NCBI RefSeq assembly: GCF_024495425.1
Contig: NZ_JANHJR010000002.1
Coordinates: forward strand, 868,001 to 932,000
Source of the DNA: Haloarchaeobius litoreus
Lineage (GTDB): Archaea > Halobacteriota > Halobacteria > Halobacteriales > Natrialbaceae
Reading direction: 5' to 3'
Length of the DNA stretch: 64,000 nt
This document shows positions 16,429 through 25,370 of the stretch, piece after piece. The notes beneath the pieces were generated by a model. That model did no database searches, was not told where the DNA came from, and saw nothing but the letters and a program-made list of their open reading frames with translations. The first letter of the stretch is position 1; every line of letters begins with the position of its first letter. Both the position numbers and the translations under genes were made by a program.

Positions 16429-18003
16429 TCACGCTGGCCGGCCGAACGCAAAGAGGGTCATCGGCGTCTGGTTCGTGGCCCGCGGCGAGAGGTGGTCGGT
16501 GACGAGGTCGTCGAAGAAGGTGAACCCGCGTCCGCCGAGCCGGCGGTGGGCGTAGGTGGCGAGGTAGAGCCGGCCGAGTTCGACGCCGGCCTGGAGCTGG
16601 GCGAGCCGGTACCCACGGTTCCCGAACCGCTCGACGACGGCGTCGACGTCGGCCATCGCGTAGACGTTCACGGCCGCGTCACCGACGACCGACTGGCCGG
16701 CGGCGAGATGCCCGGCCGTCTCGCGGTCGGTGTCGCCGAGGCGTTCCAGGCAGTCGGCCTCGGGGTGGTACTGGTAGGCCCCGGACTCGATGCCGTCGAC
16801 CGCGTGAACGAGGCAGTAGTAGTCCAGGACGCCGTCGCCGCCGTCGAAGCAGTCCGTCGGGACGCCGGCGAGGGCACGGTCGAGAACCGTCGCGAACAGC
16901 CGGTCGCTGATCGACTCGTGGGCGTACTCCCGCGAGGAGCCGCGCCGCTCGACGGTGTTCCCGACCGGACGGGCCGACGCCGTCCCCGCGTCGACCGGGT
17001 CGAGTTCGACGCGCTCGCCGCTGCCCGGTCCGTGAGTCGCCAGCGCCTCGTCCGCGCCGTCAGCGTCGTCCGCGCCGTCTCCCTCGTCCGCCGGGAACCG
17101 CCCGCGCCACTCGACCGCCGCCGCGCCGTCGGGGAGCGTGCTCTGGTCCCAGGCGTCGTGGACGAGCGGATAGTCGACCGGGTCGGAGTCGAGGGTTACC
17201 TCGGGATCGATGGGGTCGACTCCGGGTGGGTCCGGCGCGGGGTCGTCGGCCCCGACCGGGACTAGCGCGAGCGGCCCCTCGTCCTCGGGGTCGAGTCCGA
17301 GCAGATCCACCACGGGCGCGTCGGCGAAGCCCGCCACGACCTCCGTGCGCCGGCCGCCGGCGTGGGCGACCGCGAGCAGGTTCGCGATGACGGTGCCCGA
17401 ATCCCAGAAGGCGTGCCGGTAGGTCCGATTCCGGTACTTCCAGGCGTTCCGCCACCAGGTCGACGTGGCGACGACGGTGACCGGGGCCTCGGCGACTCCC
17501 GTCTGGCCGCCGGTTGCCTCCGCGAGGACACCACGGTAGTCTCCCTCCCGGAGCACGTGGAACGCGTCGCTCCCGGGGTCGTACTGGTAGACGCCGGGGT
17601 CGACGCCTTCGAGGTCGCCACAGACCGCGTAGCAGTCCACGTGGTAGAGCTTCCCGGTGCAGGAGGCCGCCCGGAAGGCGACTGGCTCGCCGCCACGCTC
17701 CAGCGTCTTCGTGACGCCGTTGGCGTAGTGACAGCAGGTCGTGAGGTCGTCGCCGGAGATCGGTTCGGGAGATGTGCCGGCGGCCCCGGTCGACGCGACG
17801 TCCGGTTCGGCGGTCGACGTGGCGACGGCCGACAGCGCCGGTGTCTCCGGTGGGTCGACGACGTCACCCAGCGAGCGTCGCGGCAGGTCGGCGTACACCT
17901 TCGTCGGCCGCGGCTGGTTGTCGAAGTTCAGTTCGAACTCCATCTCGCGGAACTGCCGTGGCGTGTGCTTCGTGCGTTCGTGGTACTCGCGAGCGTCGAC
18001 CAT
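16429..18003 (-). CDS. SagB/ThcOx-type flavin oxidoreductase with two nitroreductase domains
   Basis: A 524-aa protein made of two related halves. After MVDAREYHERTKHTPRQFRE the first nitroreductase-like domain (about 80-260) contains CYAVCGDLEGVDPGVYQYDP and WDSGTVIANLLAVAHAGG. The second (about 330-520) begins RRGSSREYAHESISDRLFAT and contains YCLVHAVDGIESGAYQYHPE and LGRLYLATYAHRRLGGRGFTF. SagB-type enzymes use FMN to oxidise azolines in peptide products or act in other ways. No YcaO-like cyclodehydratase gene is nearby, so the substrate is unknown. ATG 18003 is preferred to 18018. Confidence 0.85.
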   Translation of the reverse strand: MVDAREYHERTKHTPRQFREMEFELNFDNQPRPTKVYADLPRRSLGDVVDPPETPALSAVATSTAEPDVASTGAAGTSPEPISGDDLTTCCHYANGVTKTLERGGEPVAFRAASCTGKLYHVDCYAVCGDLEGVDPGVYQYDPGSDAFHVLREGDYRGVLAEATGGQTGVAEAPVTVVATSTWWRNAWKYRNRTYRHAFWDSGTVIANLLAVAHAGGRRTEVVAGFADAPVVDLLGLDPEDEGPLALVPVGADDPAPDPPGVDPIDPEVTLDSDPVDYPLVHDAWDQSTLPDGAAAVEWRGRFPADEGDGADDADGADEALATHGPGSGERVELDPVDAGTASARPVGNTVERRGSSREYAHESISDRLFATVLDRALAGVPTDCFDGGDGVLDYYCLVHAVDGIESGAYQYHPEADCLERLGDTDRETAGHLAAGQSVVGDAAVNVYAMADVDAVVERFGNRGYRLAQLQAGVELGRLYLATYAHRRLGGRGFTFFDDLVTDHLSPRATNQTPMTLFAFGRPA

Positions 18004-18056
18004 GGCGTTTCGTTCCACACCGCGAGTAAAACGGTTTCCCGTTGCGTGCTACTGGC

Positions 18057-18728
18057 TCACATTCGCCCGCCGGTCAGGCGGACGATACCGAGCACGCGCT
18101 CCTCACGGTAGCTCGCCCGCGCTCGGTCGAGGAGTGCACCCCGGGCCGACTCGACGCGCTCCCGGAGCAGGTCGTGCGGCGGCGGGTCGTACCGGAACCG
18201 GAGCGTTGGCGGCGTCGAGAGCACCGTCAGCGCGCGAAACAGCGCGTTCACCGGTGCCGCGGCCCGCTCGTCGGAGAGCGCCGCGTCGACCAGCACGACG
18301 GTCCCGTCGGGCACGAGGTCGCACCAGCCGTCGACGGCCGTGGCTGGGTCCGCGAGCATCCCCGAGACGAACGTCGCCAGCACGCCGTCGACCGGGCCCG
18401 GAATCGGTGGCTGGGTCGCGTCGCCGTGGACGAGGTGGACGTTCTCCCAGCCCTCGCCCTCGACCAGTCGGTCGGCGCGGTCGAGCATCCCGCGGGTGTA
18501 GTCCACGCCGACGACCGTCCCCTCCGGACCGACCTGCTCGCGCAGGTACGGCAGGTTCGCGCCGGTGCCACAGCCCATCTCGACGACGGTGTCGCCCCGG
18601 TCGAGGTCGAGGGCCCGGGTGGCCCGGTCGCGGAGCTCGCCGACGCCCGGAACGTACGTCGCCAGCAGGTCGTACAGGCCCGCCCACCGGCCGTAGAACG
18701 CTCGCGCTGCGGCGGTGCCGGTGCTCAT
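18057..18728 (-). CDS. class I SAM-dependent methyltransferase
   Basis: A 223-aa protein. The SAM-binding motif I is TVVEMGCGTGANLPYLREQV (residues ~46-65); motif II region is VVGVDYTRGMLDRADRL, followed by LVHGDATQPPIPGPVDGVLA. The C-terminal part (PTLRFRYDPPPHDLLRERVE) probably shapes the substrate pocket. The general type is UbiE/methyltransferase-11. Its ATG overlaps the thiR stop by four bases, so it is the third gene of the dcd-thiR operon. The substrate cannot be read from the sequence. Confidence 0.85.
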   Translation of the reverse strand: MSTGTAAARAFYGRWAGLYDLLATYVPGVGELRDRATRALDLDRGDTVVEMGCGTGANLPYLREQVGPEGTVVGVDYTRGMLDRADRLVEGEGWENVHLVHGDATQPPIPGPVDGVLATFVSGMLADPATAVDGWCDLVPDGTVVLVDAALSDERAAAPVNALFRALTVLSTPPTLRFRYDPPPHDLLRERVESARGALLDRARASYREERVLGIVRLTGGRM

Positions 18729-19621
18729 GTGAGCTCGCGGATGGTCTCCGCCACGGCGACGGGGTCGTCGCCGAGGACGTAGCAGATGGGCTCGATACCC
18801 ACCTCGCCGGTCTGGTAGAGCACGGTCGCGTCCGGCGTCTCGTCCAGTGCCGCCGCGACACCCGTCGCCACGTCGCCCTCGCTCTCGAACTCGGCGGTCA
18901 CGTAGCCCTGTTCCTCCAGGGCCGCGACGAGCGCCGGGTCGTACCGGATGTTCGCGGCCGCGTTGACCTCGCTGCCGGCCTCGCGCGCCGCCAGCAGCAC
19001 GCTCGCGACGTACTCGCTGACGCCGAACTCGGGCTCGGCCGGGATCGTCGCCCGACCCTTCACGTCGACGATGCGGCCCGGCACACCAGCCACGTCGTCG
19101 ATGGTGGTCGCGTCCGGGGTACACGCGACCAGGTTCGAGCCCACGTTCGGGATGAGGCCGGCGAAGCCGCTCGTGTTCTCCAGTACGCGCAGTCCGCGCC
19201 GCAGCGACGAGAGCACGCGCTCGGCGCTCCGCAGGTCGCTGTCCGGGTCGTGGATGGCGAACTCCGCGCCGTACTCCGCCAGCTCCGGCATCTGCTCGCG
19301 GTGCATCGCCGCCAGCAGGTCACCGCGCTCCAGCTGGCGGATGACCACCTCCGCCTCGACGAGCGCCTGCACGGGCCGCATCGTCCCCGCCGCGAGCCCC
19401 TCGCCGACGCGGGCCACGAGCTCCTGGACGCGCCCGTCGTCGACGAACTCCTGCCTTCGGGTCACGTCGCCGTGGGCGTACTTCGACACCGCCGACTGGC
19501 TGATGCCGAGTGCCTCCGCCACCTCGCTCTGGGTGAACCCCCGATCGCGCAGGTCCTCCGCGAGCATCGACCGGAACGTCGGGAGGAACTCGTCGACGAC
19601 GATCTCCTCGACGAATCTCAT
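18725..19621 (-). CDS. thiR: ThiR-type thiamine regulator: HTH domain plus ThiN-like domain
   Basis: A 298-aa protein. Residues ~28-52 form a helix-turn-helix ([20 protein letters not shown]), followed by a helical linker. Residues ~120-298 are ThiN-like: [45 protein letters not shown]. In ThiN enzymes the segment after FG carries a conserved His; here it reads [13 protein letters not shown], without His, which fits a sensor rather than a thiamine-phosphate synthase. Archaeal proteins of this build are known as ThiR repressors that sense thiamine phosphates. It overlaps dcd and the methyltransferase by 4 bp each; thi4 is 4 kb away. Confidence 0.82.
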   Translation of the reverse strand: MRFVEEIVVDEFLPTFRSMLAEDLRDRGFTQSEVAEALGISQSAVSKYAHGDVTRRQEFVDDGRVQELVARVGEGLAAGTMRPVQALVEAEVVIRQLERGDLLAAMHREQMPELAEYGAEFAIHDPDSDLRSAERVLSSLRRGLRVLENTSGFAGLIPNVGSNLVACTPDATTIDDVAGVPGRIVDVKGRATIPAEPEFGVSEYVASVLLAAREAGSEVNAAANIRYDPALVAALEEQGYVTAEFESEGDVATGVAAALDETPDATVLYQTGEVGIEPICYVLGDDPVAVAETIRELT

Positions 19622-20208
19622 TTCTGGTCTCCACTAAACTCGTGATCCCCTTGAATCTTCGACGCCTGCGGCCCGCTCTGGTCCTGGTACTTCGAGCCGC
19701 GGCCGCTCCCGTACGGGCGCTCGGCCGGCGTCTTGAGCTCGGTGAAGGTGAGCTGGGAGATGCGCATCCCCGGCGTCAGGGCCACGGGGGCGCTCCCGAG
19801 GTTCGAGAGTTCGAGGGTGATCTGCCCGCGGTACCCGGGGTCGCACAATCCGGCTGTCGCGTGGACGACCACCGCGAGCCGCCCCAGCGAGGACCGCCCC
19901 TCGACGTGGGCGATGAGGTCCGCCGGGATCTCCACGCGCTCCTTCGTCGTCCCCAGCACGAAGTCCCCCGGGTGCAGGATGAACTCCCCATCGGGGTCGA
20001 CGACCGTCTCGCTGACGTACTCGTCCACCTCGCTCTCCGAGTTCGGGTGGATGCAGGGGATGTTCGTCCGCTGGAACTCGAGGAACTCCCGCCCGAGCCG
20101 CAGGTCGACGCTCGCCGGCTGCACCTGCAGGTCGACGTCCTCGAGCGGTTCGACGACGAGGTCGCCCTGTTCGAGGCGTCGCAGGATGTCCGCGTCCGAG
20201 AGTATCAT
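19618..20208 (-). CDS. dcd: dCTP deaminase
   Basis: A 196-aa protein, normal for the family. [20 protein letters not shown] is the typical start, [16 protein letters not shown] carries the DLRLG block, and [20 protein letters not shown] with [12 protein letters not shown] are the trimer active-site motifs, including the catalytic Glu after GQITL. The enzyme deaminates dCTP to dUTP (or onwards to dUMP if bifunctional). It heads the operon dcd-thiR-methyltransferase. A TATA-like GTAAAG (20232-20237; CTTTAC on minus) lies about 27 bp before ATG 20208, against the earlier ATG 20223. Confidence 0.92.
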   Translation of the reverse strand: MILSDADILRRLEQGDLVVEPLEDVDLQVQPASVDLRLGREFLEFQRTNIPCIHPNSESEVDEYVSETVVDPDGEFILHPGDFVLGTTKERVEIPADLIAHVEGRSSLGRLAVVVHATAGLCDPGYRGQITLELSNLGSAPVALTPGMRISQLTFTELKTPAERPYGSGRGSKYQDQSGPQASKIQGDHEFSGDQK

Positions 20209-20272
20209 GCTCGGAGTGTCCACCGGGGAGCGGGTAAAGTTCTCGATTGGGGGTCACCGGATGCCAACGCAG

Positions 20273-20494
20273 TTAGTCGTTGTTCACCCACCGCTCTCCG
20301 AGGCTTTCGGCTCTCTCCCACAGTTCGTCCTGATGCGAGATGTCCGCGCGTCCGATCCGCCCAGCCATCACCTCCCAGTCGCAGTTCGAGCAGAGGTAGT
20401 AGACTTTCCAGCAGGACGGCTCGGCTTTCGTTCCGTAGTATAGGGCGGATAGACAGCGTGGGCAGGTCGCCTCGGTGTGTCGGTGTGTCTCCAT
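20273..20494 (-). CDS. small zinc-ribbon protein next to the McrB-like gene
   Basis: A 73-aa protein. CPRCLSALYYGTKAEPSCWK and VYYLCSNCDWEVM give two CxxC knuckles, the pattern of a rubredoxin-like zinc ribbon; a further Cys lies between them. The C-terminus is helical and acidic (ISHQDELWERAESLGERW). It is divergent from the McrB-like gene, with 77 bp between the two ATGs. It could be a partner or simply a neighbour. No nuclease or kinase motif is present. Confidence 0.68.
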   Translation of the reverse strand: METHRHTEATCPRCLSALYYGTKAEPSCWKVYYLCSNCDWEVMAGRIGRADISHQDELWERAESLGERWVNND

Positions 20495-20541
20495 CGCCGG
20501 TCTTGGTTCGTTCCACCAGATAAACCCTCGTCGGCGGGTGA

Positions 20542-20548
20542 ATTTAAG
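20542..20548 (+). promoter_or_regulatory. TATA box of the McrB/McrC-like operon
   Basis: ATTTAAG lies 24-30 bp before ATG 20572, so transcription should begin at or next to the start codon (leaderless). The box is in the 77-bp gap between this operon and the divergent zinc-ribbon gene. Confidence 0.55.
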
Positions 20549-20571
20549 TCGCTGTCCGGTAAGGTTCGTCC

Positions 20572-22158
20572 ATGGGATACGATGGGCCGGCAGTCTTTCT
20601 CGCGCCATATGCAAACGAAGCGGCCCAGGAGAACTTCGAACGCACCGTCGTGGAAGGTGTCGATGTCGACCAGGTTCGGGCCCACACCGACTACGAAATC
20701 GAACATATTCGGACATCCGGGGGCGACCGGGTTCGGGTGTGGGGAACGAAGAAGACTGTCTCTGGGACGTGGAAGAATATCGAGCCCGGGGACTTCCTTT
20801 TCTTCTATCGCGGCGGAACCTACGAGCAGGCCTCGCTGGTACTCGGCACCGAAGAAAACGAGCAACTCGGCCGTGACATCTGGCCGAACCACGGCGACGA
20901 CGACCCATGGGTCTGCATCATCTACCTCGACGAGCCGGTCGAACTGAACTTGGATTCGTCGATTGTCCACGACCTCGCTGGTCACGACATCAACTACGTG
21001 ATGGGGTTCTCGCCGCTGAACGAGATGGGAATCGGGGGCCTCAGGGGTCGCTATGGCTCCATCGAGGATCTAGTCCTCGGAGGCGAACCGGTCACCACCG
21101 CCAAGACTGGACCGGAACCGGATATCGACATCCGGGCCGACCCAGAATACGACGTTCCGGAGGACGTGTTCGACGACCTGTACTACCCGGGCGAGCAGCT
21201 GTCTGACATCGTAGAGCAGTTGAACGCTGCTCTGAACGCTGGAAAGCACGTCGTCTTCACGGGGCCACCAGGAACCGGAAAGACCGAGATTGCACGGCTC
21301 GCCTGCGAGTACCTCGTGGACGAGCACGGTGAGGTGTTCACCGGCTCCCAGATCACGACGGCGACGGCTGACTGGTCGACGTTCGAGACCGTGGGTGGCT
21401 ACATGCCGGAGGAGGACGGTGGCGACCGGCTCTCCTTCGAGCCGGGGCAGGTGTTGCGGTGCTTCAAACGCGACGGACGACAGCGGAACGATCTGCTCGT
21501 GGTCGACGAGATGAACCGCGCCGACATCGACAAGGCGTTTGGCCAGCTGTTCACGTTGCTCTCGGGGCAGTCGGTCCAGTTACCGTTCAAGCGGGACGGC
21601 ACCGAGATATCGATTACACCGGCGACCGTCACGGACGGGGGGTCCGCCCCCGGCACCAACGAGTACGTGATGCCCGAGTCGTGGCGGTTGCTCGCGACCA
21701 TGAACAGCTACGACAAGACCTCGCTGTACGAGATGTCGTACGCGTTCATGCGCCGGTTCTCGTTCATCCATGTCGACGCGCCGACCGTCCCGGACGATGA
21801 GGCTGGAGCGGCGGAACTCGTCCAGTCATACGCGAGAGTCTGGGATCTCGAAGTTGACGATGATACTGCCCGCTCGGTCGCGAAGGTCTGGCACGTCGCC
21901 AACAACACGATCGAAGACCGGAAGATCGGGCCGGCGATCGTCGAGGACATCCTCGCGCAGGTCGCCGAGGTCTCGTCCGAACACCGCCCGCGGACGCTCA
22001 CACACGCCATCGCGAACCACGTGTTCCCGCAACTGGAGGGCGTTCCACGCCGCGAACGGGTCGTCGAAGCGTTGAGCGGACTCGACGAGGTCGATTCGGC
22101 GCGTCTCGAACGGCTCGGACGCGACGTGCTTCAGGTGACTCTCGATGGAGCGAGCTGA
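20572..22158 (+). CDS. McrB-type AAA+ GTPase with N-terminal PUA/EVE-like domain
   Basis: A 528-aa protein. Residues ~5-125 resemble an EVE/PUA-like fold (VFLAPYANEAAQENFERTVV, then WKNIEPGDFLFFYRGGTYEQ), a type of domain that reads modified bases in restriction systems. Residues ~205-500 are an McrB-class AAA+ motor: Walker A GPPGTGKT at 231-238, Walker B LLVVDEMNRAD at 308-318, the McrB signature MNSYDKTSLYEMSYAFMRRF at 377-396 (E. coli McrB has MNTADRS followed by LRRRF). It would drive translocation for the nuclease encoded next, whose start overlaps this gene by 14 bp. Codon use is less GC-rich than neighbours, hinting at acquisition. Target specificity is unknown. Confidence 0.85.
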   Translation: MGYDGPAVFLAPYANEAAQENFERTVVEGVDVDQVRAHTDYEIEHIRTSGGDRVRVWGTKKTVSGTWKNIEPGDFLFFYRGGTYEQASLVLGTEENEQLGRDIWPNHGDDDPWVCIIYLDEPVELNLDSSIVHDLAGHDINYVMGFSPLNEMGIGGLRGRYGSIEDLVLGGEPVTTAKTGPEPDIDIRADPEYDVPEDVFDDLYYPGEQLSDIVEQLNAALNAGKHVVFTGPPGTGKTEIARLACEYLVDEHGEVFTGSQITTATADWSTFETVGGYMPEEDGGDRLSFEPGQVLRCFKRDGRQRNDLLVVDEMNRADIDKAFGQLFTLLSGQSVQLPFKRDGTEISITPATVTDGGSAPGTNEYVMPESWRLLATMNSYDKTSLYEMSYAFMRRFSFIHVDAPTVPDDEAGAAELVQSYARVWDLEVDDDTARSVAKVWHVANNTIEDRKIGPAIVEDILAQVAEVSSEHRPRTLTHAIANHVFPQLEGVPRRERVVEALSGLDEVDSARLERLGRDVLQVTLDGAS

Positions 22159-23485
22159 ACTCGTCGACGCGCTCAGCGAGGACGTGCTCGCGTACGTCAT
22201 GCACGGCAACATCCCGGAGCGACATCTGGTCGACGAGCTCCGCCCCGACGGACTCGACGAACGGTTCGCCGACTTCGAGTCGCTGGTCCGACTCCACTTC
22301 GTCCTCGACCCGGACGTGGTCGAGTTCGTCGAGGCGCTCCCGAAGCGACTCCGCAGTATCAAGACCCAGACGAAGGACGTAACCGAGACAACCAGAGGTA
22401 GCGTCGACGGGCGGGTCGACTGGCAGTCCACTGTGAGGACGCGGTACGCTCGCAATCCGAACGACAACGCACTCTTCGTCTGCGAGAAGCGGTACGAGAA
22501 CTACGACGTTGCCGAGAACCTGGTCCTGAAACGGTTGCTGGCGATGGTCTATCGGACCCTGCAGGACATCGAGCCGTTCATCGAACGGGGATACGACTGG
22601 GTCACGCAACGCTGGCGGGAGAACGGTGAACTCGTCGAAGAGATGCGGCGCGTGTTCGAGCGAAACGTCCACGTCACTCGGATTCGAGATCCGAAGACGT
22701 ACGAACCGACGGAACGGATGCTGGAGCGCGCAGAATCGGCACGTGCACCGGTGTACCGCGAGGCAGCCGGACTGCTGCGGCGATATCGACGAAGCCTCGA
22801 GGCCGACGCAGACGCGATACGGGAACTCCTCGAACGGACGGCGATCACACCGGACGACGACGAGACGCTGTTCGAGCTGTACGTGCTGTTCCGCTACGTC
22901 GCTGCCATCGAGGAGTTTCAGGACGACCGATTCACCGTGGAGACGATTGACTCGGCCTCGCAGGCGGTCGCCAGGCTCGATACCGGGTCCGAATCCGTCG
23001 TCCTCTACCACGACAACTCGGCAGCGGACAGGAACCTCTCGTTCGAACCAGCGCCGTTCGAGAAACCGGATAGGGACCTCTCACGGACCGAACGCGTCCA
23101 ACGTGAGGCCCGAGAGGTGGCGCGGACCTACTTCCGGGACCGCGAGTTCCAGAGCGTGACCGGTCGACCGGACGTCATCGTTCTCGAGATTGCGACGGAC
23201 GAGGCACGTGAGTACCTCGTGACCGAGGTGAAGCACTCGACGAGGGTCGAGACCATCAAGCAGGGGATCAGGGAGACGCTCGAGTATCTCGCCTTCCTCC
23301 GGCAGGACGGCGCGTTCGTCTACGAGGACGGCTTCTTCGGGTCCGGGTGGAACGGAGTACTCGTGGTTCAGGACATGGACGACGAGGAGACTGCACCGAT
23401 TGACGAGCAACGGAGCATCAAGATACTGCAGGCGGACGAGGTCGAAACTCAACTACGGCGAGTCCTTACGGAAGTGTTCGACTAG
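22145..23485 (+). CDS. McrC-like PD-(D/E)XK nuclease subunit
   Basis: A 446-aa protein. The N-terminal ~330 residues are helical, with YENYDVAENLVLKRLLAMVY at 117-136, similar in style to the DUF2357/McrC-type middle region. The nuclease core lies at 335-390: RPDVIVLEI supplies Asp343, and YLVTEVKHS supplies Glu361 and Lys363; a Gln-like helix follows (IKQGIRETLEYLAFL). This is a complete PD-(D/E)XK set. It overlaps the McrB-like gene, so the two are surely co-expressed. Together they resemble type IV restriction (McrBC) that cuts modified invading DNA, but the protein is diverged from classical McrC. Confidence 0.8.
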   Translation: MERAELVDALSEDVLAYVMHGNIPERHLVDELRPDGLDERFADFESLVRLHFVLDPDVVEFVEALPKRLRSIKTQTKDVTETTRGSVDGRVDWQSTVRTRYARNPNDNALFVCEKRYENYDVAENLVLKRLLAMVYRTLQDIEPFIERGYDWVTQRWRENGELVEEMRRVFERNVHVTRIRDPKTYEPTERMLERAESARAPVYREAAGLLRRYRRSLEADADAIRELLERTAITPDDDETLFELYVLFRYVAAIEEFQDDRFTVETIDSASQAVARLDTGSESVVLYHDNSAADRNLSFEPAPFEKPDRDLSRTERVQREAREVARTYFRDREFQSVTGRPDVIVLEIATDEAREYLVTEVKHSTRVETIKQGIRETLEYLAFLRQDGAFVYEDGFFGSGWNGVLVVQDMDDEETAPIDEQRSIKILQADEVETQLRRVLTEVFD

Positions 23486-23509
23486 CGGAGACAGAGCTCG
23501 AAACGATTC

Positions 23510-25324
23510 TCACTCCCCCAGCGACGTAGAGACACCGAACGCCTCCACTTCGGACTCCACGATGTTGCCGAACTCGAAGCGCCCGCCGCCGTTCTCGCTC
23601 TCGGTCACGTCCACGTTCCAGCCGTGGGCGTGGGCGACCTGCGTGACGATGGCGAGCCCGAAGCCGGTGCCGCTGTCGGTGGTGGTGTAGCCGAACTCGA
23701 GAACGGAGTCGCGCTCGCTCTCGGGGATGCCCGGGCCGTCGTCGGCGACGTAGAAGCCGGTCTCGGTGGTGCCGACGGTCACGGTGACGCTCGGGCCGGC
23801 GTGGTCGCGGGCGTTGCGGAACAGGTTCTCGAAGAGGCTGAGGAGCCGGTCGGGGTCGGCCTCGAACGACGCGCTGTCGTCGACGACCAGCTCGGCATCC
23901 CCGGTCGCGACGTCCCCGCACGCCTCGCGGGCGAGGCTGTCGAGGGTGACCTGTTCGGTCTCACCGAGGGTGCGGTCTTCGCGGGCGAGGGTGAGCACGT
24001 CGTCGATGATGGCCTCCATGCGGCCGAGGGAGTGGTCGACCTCCGCGACGGCGTCCTCGTTGCCATCGACGGTCTCGAGGTAGCCCCGAGCGACGTTCAG
24101 CGGGTTGCGGAGGTCGTGGCTGACGACGCCCGCGAACTGGTCGAGCTGCTCGTTCTGGCGCTCCAGCTCCTCGGTGCGGCGTCTGAGCATTCCCTTGCGG
24201 CGCTCTCGGTCGGTCACGTCGTTGATGAGCGCGACGCGGCCGGCCGGGTCGTCCGCGGGGCCGAGCCCGGTGATGGTGAGGTCGAAGCAGCGGCGCTCTT
24301 CGTCGTCGGCTTCGACCCAGACGCCCCGGAACTCGGCGTCGGTCGTCGTCGGGTCGAGGAAGCCCGTCTCGTCCGTGAGGAACGTCGACGCTGGCGTGAC
24401 GGTCTGGAGGGGCTTTCCGACGACGCGGCGGTCGGTCGCGCCGATCATCCGCCGTCCCATGGGGTTGAGGTCGACGATGCGGTTGTCGTGGTCGAGGACG
24501 AGGATGCCGTTCTGCATCGTCTCGATGATGGTGTCCCGCGCCATCGGCGAGAGGTTCCGGAACCGGCTTCCGAGCACGCCGAACAGCCGGTCGACGGGGA
24601 TGAGTCGCAGGTAGCGCTGGCTGACGACCGTCGGTGCGACGACGACGATGACGAGCGCGAACATCGCGGGGCCGAGGGCGAGGTACCGGACGGGGCCCAG
24701 GCCGAGAGAGGCGACCAACATGGCGAGGTTGAGTGACGTGCCGCCGACGACGTGGAAGAAGGCGATCTTCCGGTAGACGTTGCGGGACGTGAGGAACTTC
24801 TGGAAGAGGAGCCAGATCGCGACCGCGGAGACGAGCCAGGTGTAGCTACCGGCGTACCACGCGCCGAGACCCAGTTCGTACCTGAGGACCCACTCGGTCT
24901 CGACCCGGTCGACACCGGTACCGACGAGGACGCGGCCGTGGAACGGGTCGGTGAGCGTGAGCACGGTCCCCACGAGCACGCCAGCAGCCAGGAGCGCGAC
25001 CGTGCGTCGGGTGAGCCAGTGCTCTCGCCCGGTGTACAGCGTCGCGAAGACGAACCACGACAGAGCCGCCCACATCGACGTCAGCACCGTCAGGTACATC
25101 CCGGCGACCATCACGGGCTCGGTCGTCCCCGACACCACGAGCACCTGCCCGAACGCCTGGACTGCGAGTGCCAGCAGCACGGCGCTCTGTGCCTTGTTGG
25201 CCTGGCTGAGCGTCCGCTTCGAGTCGGTGCGGAACGCCTCCCGACCGAGGTAACACGCCGTCCCGAGACAGAAGAGCGTGGTGACCAGCAGCGGCAGGAG
25301 GACCCAGTGGAACTGTACGTTCAT
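23510..25324 (-). CDS. 7TM-PAS sensor histidine kinase
   Basis: A 604-aa protein. Seven hydrophobic helices fill residues ~5-230, the histidine-kinase 7TM sensor arrangement. A PAS domain follows (TIIETMQNGILVLDHDNRIV, ~265-375), then the HisKA region with FAGVVSHDLRNPLNVARGY, phospho-acceptor His403, and a complete ATPase domain: N-box LFENLFRNARDH, G1 VADDGPGIPESER and G2 TGFGLAIVTQVAHAHGW. No receiver gene is adjacent, so its partner is elsewhere. It is convergent with the McrC-like gene. Confidence 0.9.
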   Translation of the reverse strand: MNVQFHWVLLPLLVTTLFCLGTACYLGREAFRTDSKRTLSQANKAQSAVLLALAVQAFGQVLVVSGTTEPVMVAGMYLTVLTSMWAALSWFVFATLYTGREHWLTRRTVALLAAGVLVGTVLTLTDPFHGRVLVGTGVDRVETEWVLRYELGLGAWYAGSYTWLVSAVAIWLLFQKFLTSRNVYRKIAFFHVVGGTSLNLAMLVASLGLGPVRYLALGPAMFALVIVVVAPTVVSQRYLRLIPVDRLFGVLGSRFRNLSPMARDTIIETMQNGILVLDHDNRIVDLNPMGRRMIGATDRRVVGKPLQTVTPASTFLTDETGFLDPTTTDAEFRGVWVEADDEERRCFDLTITGLGPADDPAGRVALINDVTDRERRKGMLRRRTEELERQNEQLDQFAGVVSHDLRNPLNVARGYLETVDGNEDAVAEVDHSLGRMEAIIDDVLTLAREDRTLGETEQVTLDSLAREACGDVATGDAELVVDDSASFEADPDRLLSLFENLFRNARDHAGPSVTVTVGTTETGFYVADDGPGIPESERDSVLEFGYTTTDSGTGFGLAIVTQVAHAHGWNVDVTESENGGGRFEFGNIVESEVEAFGVSTSLGE

Positions 25325-25370
25325 CGGGACTGTTCAGTTGTCGTACGTCTCGACGCAGTTTAATTTCTCT

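Noticed and set aside
20273-23485. Genomic island or provirus boundary around the McrBC-like pair
   Set aside because: No integrase, transposase, tRNA or direct-repeat ends were found. Only codon bias hints at transfer, so no boundary is claimed.
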